Below, in pieces: positions 16,789 through 23,794 of a DNA stretch of 51,183 bases. Position 1 is the stretch's first letter, and each line of letters begins with the position of its first letter. Location of the stretch: contig NZ_BOMV01000111.1 in the NCBI RefSeq assembly GCF_016862375.1, positions 1-51,183 on the forward strand, read 5' to 3'. Under the pieces are notes generated by a model. The model was not told the origin of the DNA. It ran no database searches and saw nothing but the letters and a program-made list of their open reading frames with translations. Both the position numbers and the translations under genes were made by a program. Origin of the DNA: Paractinoplanes rishiriensis (lineage in GTDB: Bacteria; Actinomycetota; Actinomycetes; Mycobacteriales; Micromonosporaceae).

Positions 16789-17724
16789 CTACCGGGCGGA
16801 TTTGGCTTTGGCCAGCAGGAAGTCCGTCACGGCCGGGGCGAACGCAGGCCCCAGCTGTGGCACGTGGAGGCCACCGTTGATCGTCCATGCCTGAACCGCC
16901 GAGCCGCCGGCACAACCCTGCGCGTAGGTGCGCACCGTCGTTTCGGCACCCGGCAGGTCGGTGACCAGGTCAAGCTGAGGAGCGTCGCGGCCGGTTTCGG
17001 TGCATTGGTTGTAGCGCAGCCAGTGGGCGACCGTGGTGGCGGCGGAAGGATAGGCGACGCCGTCGATGTCGCCGCCGGTGAAGGTGATGGTCTCGTCGGC
17101 GCTGCCGTGGATGGCGAGGACGCTTACCGGCTCCGAGGGGTGGCATTGCGTGGTGTCGTTCCACGTCGCGCCGTTGATGGCGACGATTGCGGCGATCTGA
17201 TCGGCGTGGTCGCAGGCCATCCGGAACGTCATGAACGCACCGTTGGAGTGGCCGATCAGGTAGATGCGGGCACGGTCAATCCGGTACGAGTCCTGGATCG
17301 TGGAGATGAGCCCGCTGAGGTAGCGCGAGTCATCAGGTTGCGGACTGGAGAAGGCGCAACAGGCGTCGGTGGCGTTCCAGAAACGCTCGCCGCGGTCATC
17401 GACCGAACCGTCCGGATAGGCGTAGATGAAACCATGCCGCTCGGACTCGGGTGTCAACCGCAGGTAGGTCTCGAGTTCCTTCGCGTCGGACGTGTATCCG
17501 TGCAAGGCCATGACCAGCGGCGCCGGCCGGGCCGGAGCATAGGAGGCCGGGACGTGTACGGTGACCTGGCGGCCACCGATCTCCACGGTGCCGGTGCCAA
17601 GCGCCGGCAACGCCGACGCGACAGAAGCCGGCCCGGGACTGTCCGCCGAATTGCAGGCCAGCGTCACCATGACTGCCGCCACGGCAGCCATGGTTCGAGC
17701 CGCCTGCCACCCGTGTCGAGCCAT
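16789..17724 (-). CDS. Secreted PHB-depolymerase/feruloyl-esterase-like lipoprotein (LpqC type)
   Basis: Predicted lipoprotein esterase of 311 aa. The signal sequence ends 'MVTLACNS', a lipobox with Cys near residue 25. The catalytic domain begins 'PLVMALHGYTSD' (oxyanion strand) with 'GFIYAYPDGSVDD' next. The nucleophile is in 'YLIGHSNGAFM', the acid in 'IHGSADETITF' and the His probably in 'NGGLHVPQLG'. These belong to the esterase-PHB family (LpqC, feruloyl and acetyl-xylan esterases). Cys residues 'DACCAF' and 'GCAGG' may make disulphides. ATG 17724 has GGGAGG directly upstream; an in-frame TTG at 17736 overlaps that site and is unlikely. With the GH genes nearby, a plant-material role is possible but not shown. 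Confidence 0.85.
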   Translation of the reverse strand: MARHGWQAARTMAAVAAVMVTLACNSADSPGPASVASALPALGTGTVEIGGRQVTVHVPASYAPARPAPLVMALHGYTSDAKELETYLRLTPESERHGFIYAYPDGSVDDRGERFWNATDACCAFSSPQPDDSRYLSGLISTIQDSYRIDRARIYLIGHSNGAFMTFRMACDHADQIAAIVAINGATWNDTTQCHPSEPVSVLAIHGSADETITFTGGDIDGVAYPSAATTVAHWLRYNQCTETGRDAPQLDLVTDLPGAETTVRTYAQGCAGGSAVQAWTINGGLHVPQLGPAFAPAVTDFLLAKAKSAR

Positions 17725-17844
17725 CGCACCTCCCAAAATATCGTTTGTCCCCGGTTGGCGACAGCCCGACCGCTACCCAGGCAGGTGGGCGCGCCGAACG
17801 TGATCTGCCCGGTGAAGGGCCGCATCACGTCGCCACCGCCAGGG

Positions 17845-18140
17845 TCACCCGGCCGAGCGGGCCACGCGGGAGGCGTCCTCGCCGACCATGGCACGGAAAT
17901 CGACGGTGGCGATGAAATCGCTGCGCCATCGCGAACCGGTGCGGGCCACGTTGTGCATGCCGACGACATCGGCAAGGAAGGCGTCCAGGGGAGTAGACCG
18001 TACGCCGTACGTTGCCGAACTGCTTGAAGGTGGTGTCGAGCTCGGCCAGGAATGCCGTCGTGCCGGCGCTGGACCCGGCGCTCGGCATGACCGGCCGCAG
18101 GTCGCGGAAGTCGGCGTAATCGACAGAATCAGCGACATGG
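17845..18140 (-). pseudogene. Frameshifted unrecognised coding remnant
   Basis: Two minus-strand frames that overlap near 18000-18010 each carry protein-like sequence: first 'SVDYADFRDLRPVMPSAG' and 'FLAELDTTFKQFGNVR', then, in the next frame, 'TPLDAFLADVVGMHNVA' and 'RWRSDFIATVDFRAMVG', ending at 17845. Joined by a one-base change they make about 95 residues of one domain, without start codon or ribosome binding site. The family is not recognised. The plus-strand DosR-like boxes start right beside its 5' end. Confidence 0.35.
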
Positions 18141-18146
18141 CGCGGC

Positions 18147-18186
18147 GGGACCTCCGGCCGCACCGTCCGGGACCGTGGGCCCTCGC
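18147..18186 (+). promoter_or_regulatory. Tandem DosR-like boxes before the gene at 18235
   Basis: Two copies of the shared element lie 4 nt apart: GGGACCTCCGGCCGCACC (18147-18164) and GGGACCGTGGGCCCTCGC (18169-18186). The second ends 48 nt before the ATG at 18235, the same distance as at other genes of the island. Confidence 0.6.
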
Positions 18187-18234
18187 AGTCGTGCGTCGCA
18201 CGGACTGATGCTTCTCGCAACAAGGGAGGCACAG

Positions 18235-18687
18235 ATGTCCGTTCGGGAAAGCGTTTTCGTATCCGATCAGCGCTTGCAACTGATCAGCCTGACCGTGCAG
18301 GTGAAGATGTCGCACGACTTGACGGCCGCATTCTTGGAGCGTTACACCGTCTTTCCCGAGGAAATGCTTTCCGCGTACGCGCGGGAACTCGTGATGATCC
18401 GAGCCGTGCTCGACCGGCATGGTCTCGTCTGCCTGGACGGCACGCTCCACGCTGGTCGTTTCACCGGCCAACCGGATCAGGAGCGGTACGCCCGCCTGCT
18501 GCGCCGGGGATTCGCAAACCGGGCCGCGGCCTTGGACGTCGTTTCGGAGATGCTCGGTGAGACGGTTGCGATGATCGACTCGGCGCTACCGCATCTACGC
18601 ACGCCCGACGTCCGGCAGGCATACCTGCAGCTATACGCGGCCTCGATGCGCCAGTGCCGTCTTCTGCAGGCGTGGGCCCGCCGGTGA
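18235..18687 (+). CDS. Helical protein, possibly ferritin-like (DUF2202-related)
   Basis: All-helical protein of 150 aa from ATG 18235, with AAGGGAGG well placed upstream. The C-terminal third, 'MIDSALPHLRTPDVRQAYLQ' followed by 'LYAASMRQCRLLQAWA', lines up with the end of the DUF2202 protein at 20050 ('GLTAPDVKQVYANLLAASER'). An early segment, 'KMSHDLTAAFLERYTVF', has the helix pattern of a ferritin-like bundle. The carboxylate/His metal ligands of true ferritins are not obvious. The relation to DUF2202 is my inference from two-sequence likeness. Two DosR-like boxes precede it, and a small PLDc_N-like gene follows 97 nt downstream. Confidence 0.6.
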   Translation: MSVRESVFVSDQRLQLISLTVQVKMSHDLTAAFLERYTVFPEEMLSAYARELVMIRAVLDRHGLVCLDGTLHAGRFTGQPDQERYARLLRRGFANRAAALDVVSEMLGETVAMIDSALPHLRTPDVRQAYLQLYAASMRQCRLLQAWARR

Positions 18688-18762
18688 CAGCGATCTCTTG
18701 GCGCGGACGCGTGGTTTCTCCTCATCAGGACCTTTTCCCCTACCCGCCGGACCGGGCCCTTG

Positions 18763-18778
18763 TTCTCCTGAAGGAGAA
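18763..18778 (+). promoter_or_regulatory. Hairpin covering the ribosome binding site of the gene at 18784
   Basis: TTCTCC-TGAA-GGAGAA can fold into a 6-bp stem that hides the AAGGAG ribosome binding site of the next gene. A weak box-like sequence, AGGACCTTTTCCCCTACC, lies just upstream (18727-18744). Confidence 0.3.
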
Positions 18779-18783
18779 ATCCC

Positions 18784-19029
18784 GTGATGCGAGGTGGGAA
18801 GATGAAGCGACGCTCGTGGCGCGATCTGTCACCGGGTCAGCGCCTGGCCGTGTCCCTCTCGGCGTCGGCGGAAATCGCGTTGACCACGCTGGCCGTGGTG
18901 GACCTGATGCGGCGTCCGCGAGAGCGCGTCCGAGGACCGAAGGCCCTGTGGTGGGCGGCCCTGTTCGTCCAGCCGGTCGGACCGATCGCCTATTTCTGGA
19001 AGGGCCGGCGCGGCGCAACAGGTCCATGA
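18784..19029 (+). CDS. Small PLDc_N-like membrane protein
   Basis: Protein of 81 aa (ATG 18784; ATG 18802 also possible). Two hydrophobic stretches are visible, 'RLAVSLSASAEIALTTLAVV' and 'ALWWAALFVQPVGPIAYFW', and the second carries the 'QPVGPIAYFWKGRR' ending typical of the short PLDc_N (phospholipase D N-terminal-like) membrane proteins. These are stand-alone membrane peptides of unknown function in actinobacteria. It may form an operon with the helical protein upstream and the hydrolase downstream. Confidence 0.65.
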   Translation: MMRGGKMKRRSWRDLSPGQRLAVSLSASAEIALTTLAVVDLMRRPRERVRGPKALWWAALFVQPVGPIAYFWKGRRGATGP

Positions 19030-19096
19030 TCGGGCAGCCGTTGTTCGCCGTCACTGTGCTGTCGATTACGAACGAGCAGGCGAGGAGATGGTCGTC

Positions 19097-19894
19097 ATGG
19101 CTGCCATCGCTGCCGGGGTGCTGGCGGGCGGACTGCCGTACGCCGCCCGCGGCTCCGGACCGCCGGTCATCGTCCTTCCCGGCATCACCGGGGACAACGC
19201 GGATCCCGCCGGCCGTGATCGGCGGGCCCAGCTGCGCGTTTTCCGGTCGCTGACAGACCGGTTCACGTTGTTGGTGATCAATCGGCGGCCCGGCCTCGCG
19301 CGAGGTGCGGCGCTCCAGGATCTCGCCGAGGACTATGCGAAGGCGATCGCGCACGAGTTCGGTGGTCGTCCGGTGCCGGTGATCGGCGTGTCCACCGGCG
19401 GCTCGATTGCCCAGTTGCTGGCCGCCCGGCATCCGGAACTGGTCAGCCGGCTGGTACTGGTGTCCAGCGCATGCCGGCTTTCCGCCGGTGGCCGGCGGGT
19501 TCAGCGCGACCTTGCCCGGTACGCCGCCGAGGGCCGGCCCCGCCGTGCGTGGGCGTCCACCGGCCCCGCGCTCGCCGGCGGCGTCGCCGGACGGTGGTGT
19601 TGCACCGCCCTGTTGTGGCTGTTCGGACGCCGGATGACCGCGGCCGACCCGACCGACCTGCTAGTCACCGTCGCTGCGGAGGACACCTTCGATGCGGCCC
19701 GGGACCTGCCCCGGATAGCGGCGCCCACGCTCGTCATCGGTGGCGCCCGGGACGGCTTCTACAACCCGCAGCTGTTCCGTGAGACCGCGTACCGCATCCC
19801 GGATGCTCGCCTGGTGCTGTATCGCCGGAAGGGTCATGCCGCGACGGTGGCCGGACGCGCCGCTGCGCGCGAGATAGCGGAGTTCCTCGGCTGA
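19097..19894 (+). CDS. Alpha/beta hydrolase
   Basis: Alpha/beta hydrolase of 265 aa. The oxyanion strand reads 'PPVIVLPGITGDN', and 'FTLLVINRRPGL' follows. The nucleophile elbow is 'GVSTGGSIAQLLA' (Ser near residue 105), the acid is in 'IGGARDGFYN' and the His in 'RRKGHAATVAG' near the end, a complete triad. ATG 19097 is chosen since AGGAG lies 9 nt upstream; ATG 19088 has no gap to that site. The N-terminus before the fold is short (about 16 residues) and weakly hydrophobic. The substrate is unknown. The gene ends in a strong terminator shared with the convergent DUF2202 gene. Confidence 0.82.
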   Translation: MAAIAAGVLAGGLPYAARGSGPPVIVLPGITGDNADPAGRDRRAQLRVFRSLTDRFTLLVINRRPGLARGAALQDLAEDYAKAIAHEFGGRPVPVIGVSTGGSIAQLLAARHPELVSRLVLVSSACRLSAGGRRVQRDLARYAAEGRPRRAWASTGPALAGGVAGRWCCTALLWLFGRRMTAADPTDLLVTVAAEDTFDAARDLPRIAAPTLVIGGARDGFYNPQLFRETAYRIPDARLVLYRRKGHAATVAGRAAAREIAEFLG

Positions 19895-20009
19895 CCGCAC
19901 ATCCGGCGTGTCCCATCACCGTGCGGCCGACCGATCCAAGCATGATCAGCGAGTGTGTGGCGGCGCAGCGTCGACCGGTCACCAGGGCCGCCGCGCGTCG
20001 GACGGGAAC

Positions 20010-20043
20010 GGGTGTGGTGGGACGGAACCGTCCCACCACACCC
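20010..20043. terminator. Strong bidirectional terminator
   Basis: A perfect inverted repeat of 16 bp per arm (20010-20025 with 20028-20043, GGGTGTGGTGGGACGG / CCGTCCCACCACACCC) lies between convergent genes, 6 nt from the DUF2202 stop. Confidence 0.85.
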
Positions 20044-20049
20044 AGGGTG

Positions 20050-20730
20050 TCATCGAGCCGGCCACCTGGTGAAGGCGGCCAGGTGCCGTTCGGACGCGGC
20101 CAGCAGGTTGGCGTAGACCTGTTTGACGTCCGGGGCGGTCAGCCCGCCGCGGGCGGCCTCCAGGGCGGCGATGTCATCGCGTTCCGCCTGCTGGGCGGCG
20201 GCCATGGCTTCGGACAGGCTGGCTTTGCCCTGCGCCACCAGCTTGTCGTATCGGGCCTTGAATGCTGGATCGGTGAATGTGCCGTCTGGCTGGTTCGCGG
20301 TCGGGTCGGCGACGCCGTAGCGCTGCAACAGCGTACGGATCATGATCAGATGGTGGGTCTCGGCTGTGGCGATGTGGTCGAATACGGCCGCGTCATACCG
20401 GGCCGCGAATGCCGCGTACACGTCGTGAGCGAGCTTTTCCTCCTGCGCCATCGACGCCAGCACGCTCCGCTGGGCAGCGGTGAGGCTGCCCTGCTCGGCG
20501 AGTGTCTGGCAGGAGCCCGAACCGGGGCCGAATCCCATACCGCCGCCGAATCCCATACCGCCGCCGAATCCCATGCCGTTGCTCTCGGCAGCCGCCGTGA
20601 TGCGCGGCGCTGGGCCGGGACCGAAAGGCCCGGCCCCCGCCAGTGCCGGAGCCGCGACCGCCAGGCCGCCCAGGCCGAGCGCCCCGGCCGCCACGACCGT
20701 CGCCGCGCGGCGAGTAATGGTCTTCATCAT
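20050..20730 (-). CDS. Secreted DUF2202 (ferritin-like) protein
   Basis: Exported protein of 226 aa. The signal peptide is 'RRAATVVAAGALGLGGLAVA' with cleavage near ALAGA. A Gly/Met/Phe linker with three near-identical MGFGGG units follows (DNA repeat 20528-20578). The DUF2202 domain spans about residues 85-215: 'MAQEEKLAHDVYAAFAARY', 'IATAETHHLIMIRTLLQRY' and 'AERDDIAALE' supply the Glu/His pattern of a ferritin-like metal site. ATG 20730 (or 20727) has GAGGAG just upstream. The function of DUF2202 is not established; metal binding is suggested by the ligands. A shorter possible relative is at 18235. Confidence 0.85.
   Translation of the reverse strand: MMKTITRRAATVVAAGALGLGGLAVAAPALAGAGPFGPGPAPRITAAAESNGMGFGGGMGFGGGMGFGPGSGSCQTLAEQGSLTAAQRSVLASMAQEEKLAHDVYAAFAARYDAAVFDHIATAETHHLIMIRTLLQRYGVADPTANQPDGTFTDPAFKARYDKLVAQGKASLSEAMAAAQQAERDDIAALEAARGGLTAPDVKQVYANLLAASERHLAAFTRWPAR
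20528..20578. repeat. Three tandem 18-bp repeats coding MGFGGG
   Basis: The unit CCGAATCCCATACCGCCG occurs almost three times in a row inside the DUF2202 gene and encodes its flexible linker. Confidence 0.85.
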
Positions 20731-20810
20731 TTTCTCCTCTCCCTGACACCCCCACCGTGGCTCGCCGTGTTGGCGACGGCGTGGAAGCGGTATGGAGACG
20801 ATGTGGAGAA

Positions 20811-21086
20811 TCAGGCCGGAGCGATGAGGCGCCGGCTCAGGTAGGCGTCGGTGTTCTGGTTCGCGTCCGGCGGAACGAGGTTGGTGGCCTCGGACTCGTA
20901 GACCACGACGCGGCCGTCGCCGCTGATCGCCGGCGTCAAACAGGCGTACGAGTCCGCCTGTTTGACGCCGGCCGACACCGAAACCCGGGATGTCATCCAG
21001 TTCGTGCCGGACGGGGCCGCGGCCGCCCCGCCTCCGAGGAGCACGGGGCACAGGCCGGCCGCGGCGATCAGCTGAGATGAGCCCAT
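20811..21086 (-). pseudogene. Truncated beta-propeller (PD40/TolB-like) fragment
   Basis: From ATG 21086 the frame gives 91 aa: a signal-peptide-like start (LIAAAGLCPVLLGGGAAAA), then 'VSVSAGVKQADSYACLTPAI', 'SGDGRVVVYESEATNLVP' and 'DANQNTDAYLSR'. This is one blade of the actinobacterial propeller proteins that repeat 'SADGRYVAFxSxATNLVPGD.N...D.F.RD'; full proteins have six or more blades, so most of the gene is missing. A 16-bp inverted repeat (20931-20970) is embedded in it. Confidence 0.55.
20931..20970. repeat. 16-bp perfect inverted repeat within coding remnant
   Basis: CGGCGTCAAACAGGCG (20931-20946) is repeated inverted at 20955-20970 with an 8-nt spacer. It lies inside the propeller fragment, where a terminator is not expected. 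Confidence 0.7.
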
Positions 21087-21099
21087 GCCGAGCCTCCGG

Positions 21100-22692
21100 T
21101 CACAGCAGTGGGGTGCGTCCCGCGAAGCCGGTGGCTACCTGGATGCGGGGGAGCAGAGTCGTGCCGTTGCCCTGGTAGAGGTAGAGGATGTTGCTGGAGA
21201 TGTTCACGGCGGTCAGGTCGGGGTAGCCGTCGCGGTTGAAGTCGCCGACGCCGAGGAGGTCGCGCATGGTGTTCCAGCCGGTGTGGAGCTGGCGGCGGGC
21301 GGCGAAGCCGCCGGAACGTCCGGGGTAGAGGTAGAGGGCGCCGGTGGAGGTGAGCCGGGCGATCATGTCGGGGTAGCCGTCGCGGTCGAAGTCGCCGACG
21401 CCGGTGAGTTCGCTCATGGCGCCCCAGCCGCCGGTGCCGATCTGGATCCTCGAACCCAGCGTTGCGCCGGGCCGGCCGGGATAGAAGTAGAGATTGTTGT
21501 TGTTGGTCTGGGCGGCGATCAGGTCGGGGTAGCCGTCGCGGTCGAGGTCGGCGATCGGGGTGATCTCGCGCATGCCGTTCCAGCCGGCGCCGATCTGTTT
21601 GCGGGTGCCGAATCCGGAGCCGGTTCCGGGATAGAACCACAGGGCGCCGGTGGAACTCTGCCGTGCGACGAGGTCCTCCCGGCCGTCGAGGTTGAGATCG
21701 CCGATGCGGACGATCGCGCTCATGGTGTTCCAGCCGCTGTTGCCGACCGTGCGGGCCGCTGCGGTGTCGACGTACGTGCCGTTGCCCGGATAGAGAATCA
21801 GGCTGCCGTTGCTGGTGGTACGGGCGATCACGTCGGACCACCCGTTGCCGTTGAAGTCGGCGAACTGGGCCGGCGGCAGCGGTGCGAAGTCGACGTAGTC
21901 GTTGTCGATGTTGATGGTGACGCCGCCGTGCGTCTCGTTGTGCCCGCCCAGGTACTGCTTCATCCGCCGGTGCGGGGACCAGTACCCGGCCGGGATTGCG
22001 GTGTCGGAGACGGTCGCGACGCCGTCCCACCGCGCGAAGTCGAGGTAGTCCGGGCGTACATATCCGGCGGTGTTGTAGTTGGCGACCTGGTCGGCCACGC
22101 CGGAGCCCATGCTGCTGTAGAAGCCGGACAGGTAGCCGAGGTCGTGCAGCCGTGCGGTCCAGGCGCTCATGAAGGCCAGGACCCCGGCGCGGCAGGCGGC
22201 GTCGTCGGTGCGGTACGCCTCCATGTCGTAGATCAGGATGCTCTCCAGGCCCAGTCCGAGCGCCGTCGCCTGGGCGGCCGCGTCCTCGGCGGTGGCCCGG
22301 CCCTGGGCCGCGGCCTGGGTGTTGTCGATCCGGTTCGGCTTGGTCGTGGTGGTGCACGAAGCTTGCGGCCCGACGTACAGGGGCAGCAGGTGCCAGCCGG
22401 CGGCCTGCTGGCGGGCCACCCAGGCGGGCGTCAGGTTGGGCTGGGTGCAGCCACGGTTGTTGCCGCCGAAGTAGATGCCGACCGCCCGGTACGGCGAGGC
22501 GAGCCACGCGTCCATCGTGGCGTCCGACGGCGCCGTGCAGGCGTCGAAACCGGACCCGGTAAATGCTCCGGGCGCGGCGGGAGCAGCGGCTGCCGGCGCG
22601 GGAAACGCGGCAAGGGAGACAGCCGACAGGCAGAGGGCGGCGACGCCCGCGGACAGGAGGCGATGCAGAAGGCGCAAGTTCGGCGAACCCAT
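21100..22692 (-). CDS. Secreted DUF1906 glycoside-hydrolase-like protein with FG-GAP/VCBS repeats
   Basis: Secreted protein of 530 aa. A signal peptide (hydrophobic up to PAPAAAAPAAP) is followed by a DUF1906 domain of about 215 residues: 'GFDACTAPSDATMDAWL', 'AVGIYFGGNNRGC', 'GWHLLPLYVGPQ' and 'ILIYDMEAY', a TIM-barrel type with acidic residues suggestive of a glycosidase or cell-wall lysin. The C-terminal half has five seven-bladed-propeller-type repeats with calcium loops such as 'DFNGNGWSDVIAR', 'DLNLDGREDLVAR', 'DLDRDGYPDLIA', 'DFDRDGYPDMIAR' and 'DFNRDGYPDLTA'. ATG 22692 has GAGG 6 nt upstream; a GTG at 22707 lacks a good site. The substrate is not known. Confidence 0.88.
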   Translation of the reverse strand: MGSPNLRLLHRLLSAGVAALCLSAVSLAAFPAPAAAAPAAPGAFTGSGFDACTAPSDATMDAWLASPYRAVGIYFGGNNRGCTQPNLTPAWVARQQAAGWHLLPLYVGPQASCTTTTKPNRIDNTQAAAQGRATAEDAAAQATALGLGLESILIYDMEAYRTDDAACRAGVLAFMSAWTARLHDLGYLSGFYSSMGSGVADQVANYNTAGYVRPDYLDFARWDGVATVSDTAIPAGYWSPHRRMKQYLGGHNETHGGVTINIDNDYVDFAPLPPAQFADFNGNGWSDVIARTTSNGSLILYPGNGTYVDTAAARTVGNSGWNTMSAIVRIGDLNLDGREDLVARQSSTGALWFYPGTGSGFGTRKQIGAGWNGMREITPIADLDRDGYPDLIAAQTNNNNLYFYPGRPGATLGSRIQIGTGGWGAMSELTGVGDFDRDGYPDMIARLTSTGALYLYPGRSGGFAARRQLHTGWNTMRDLLGVGDFNRDGYPDLTAVNISSNILYLYQGNGTTLLPRIQVATGFAGRTPLL

Positions 22693-22884
22693 GACGACCT
22701 CACTCACGTTGATTCCTTCGAGCTAAACAATCCGCGCCGGTCGCGGCAAGGGGCGAACGGCCTGACCGTCCGTCAGATCCGGCGCTGGTCTGCCACGCCC
22801 GCTGCCCGCTATGGTCAAGGCTCGCGACTGCTGACAGGGAAACCGGGCACCGGAAACTCCGCTACATCGATCAAGGAGCGGAAT

Positions 22885-23151
22885 GTGGAAATCACCGGCA
22901 TCTTCACCGCAATCATCATCGGTCTGATCATTGGCGCGCTCGGTCGGCTGGTCGTTCCCGGCAAGCAGAACATTCCGATCTGGCTCACCCTCGTCATCGG
23001 CGTCGTCGCCGCGCTGATCGGCACCTTCCTGGCCGCCGCCGTGGGCGTCGACGAGACGCCTGGCATCGACTGGATCGAGCTGGCTCTGCAGATCGGACTG
23101 GCAGCTGCGGGCGTGGCGGCCGTCGCCGGCGCGCGAGGCCGCCGCCATTGA
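22885..23151 (+). CDS. GlsB/YeaQ/YmgE family stress membrane protein
   Basis: Integral membrane protein of 88 aa with three helices: 'GIFTAIIIGLIIGALGRLVV', 'LTLVIGVVAALIGTFLAAAV' and 'LALQIGLAAAGVAAVAGARG'. The 'GLIIGALGRLVVPGKQ' segment is the family signature. Members are induced in general stress; their biochemical role is unclear. GTG 22885 is the start since AAGGAG lies 6 nt before it and the hydrophobic helix begins right after. It precedes the first universal stress protein gene by 89 nt and may share its induction, although the DosR-like sequence at 23174 lies after this gene. Confidence 0.85.
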   Translation: MEITGIFTAIIIGLIIGALGRLVVPGKQNIPIWLTLVIGVVAALIGTFLAAAVGVDETPGIDWIELALQIGLAAAGVAAVAGARGRRH

Positions 23152-23173
23152 TCTCCTTAGTCCGGGCTGGGTG

Positions 23174-23190
23174 AGGTCCATCGTCCCTGG
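23174..23190 (+). promoter_or_regulatory. DosR-like box before USP at 23241
   Basis: AGGTCCATCGTCCCTGG is a diverged copy of the island element (right half GTCCCTG well kept) and ends 50 nt before the ATG. Confidence 0.45.
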
Positions 23191-23240
23191 TGCGGCGGCG
23201 CGGGCCGGGTTGCGATGGAGGCAACGAACGGAGGCCCGCC

Positions 23241-23693
23241 ATGTCGCAGGAACGGGTTGTGCATGACTCCGCAAGGACCGATGTCGTGGTCGGGGTGGAC
23301 GGCTCACCAGCCGCCCGAGCCGCCCTGCGCTGGGCGGTCGCCCAGGCGCGGCTCACCGGAGCCCGGGTGCACGCCGTCACCGCCTGGGATATCCCGGCCT
23401 ACGCCGCCTGGGGGGTGATCCCGTACGACGATCTCGCGGCCACCGCCGAGAAGCAGCTCCGGCGCGCGGTGCAGGAGACCGTCGGCGATGACGAGCGGGA
23501 CCTCACGGTGGTCGAGACGGTGGCACCCGGGCATCCGGCGCAGGTACTGATCGACGCCTCGGACCACGCCGCGCTCCTCGTCGTCGGCTCTCGCGGGCAC
23601 GGAGGCTTCGGCGGGACGCTGCTCGGCTCGGTCAGCCAGCATTGCGCCCAGCACGCGCACTGTCCGGTCGTCGTGGTACGCGGCAAATACTGA
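23241..23693 (+). CDS. Universal stress protein (single domain)
   Basis: Cytoplasmic UspA-fold protein of 150 aa. The first strand 'DVVVGVDGSPAARAALRWAV' with its Asp, and the ATP loop 'GSRGHGGFGGTLLGSVSQ' (G-2x-G-9x-GS, about residues 116-133), are complete, so it belongs to the ATP-binding class. It ends 'CPVVVVRGKY'. ATG 23241 has GGAGG at 23230-23234. The protein upstream in the ORF is a shadow. Single-domain members usually dimerise. The neighbouring two-domain USP at 23795 is separated by a box and a hairpin, so the two are probably transcribed separately. Confidence 0.93.
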   Translation: MSQERVVHDSARTDVVVGVDGSPAARAALRWAVAQARLTGARVHAVTAWDIPAYAAWGVIPYDDLAATAEKQLRRAVQETVGDDERDLTVVETVAPGHPAQVLIDASDHAALLVVGSRGHGGFGGTLLGSVSQHCAQHAHCPVVVVRGKY

Positions 23694-23704
23694 ACGGCGG
23701 CGCC

Positions 23705-23722
23705 GGGACCTCCGGCCTGCCG
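23705..23722 (+). promoter_or_regulatory. DosR-like box before USP at 23795
   Basis: GGGACCTCCGGCCTGCCG. It lies 72 nt upstream of the start, the extra distance being taken up by the hairpin at 23744-23782. Confidence 0.6.
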
Positions 23723-23743
23723 GGACGGGACGAGCCGCCCTGC

Positions 23744-23782
23744 CCTCCTTTCCCTGAGCGGCGCACGCTCAGGGAAAGGAGG
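23744..23782 (+). promoter_or_regulatory. 17-bp leader hairpin between box and ribosome binding site
   Basis: CCTCCTTTCCCTGAGCG (23744-23760) pairs perfectly with 23766-23782 around a GCGCA loop. The right arm carries its own AAAGGAGG; the functional AAAGGAG follows immediately at 23783-23789. It could be the terminator of the preceding USP gene or an RNA element in the leader of the next one. Confidence 0.7.
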
Positions 23783-23794
23783 AAAGGAGCGGTC

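Noticed and set aside
20528..20578. Tandem repeats considered as an intergenic satellite
   Set aside because: They are in frame in the DUF2202 gene and encode a flexible MGFGGG linker.
21085..22884. Long plus-strand frame opposite the DUF1906 gene, open through to the GlsB gene
   Set aside because: Only the last 88 codons (from GTG 22885) are a real gene; the rest mirrors the repeats of the DUF1906 protein.
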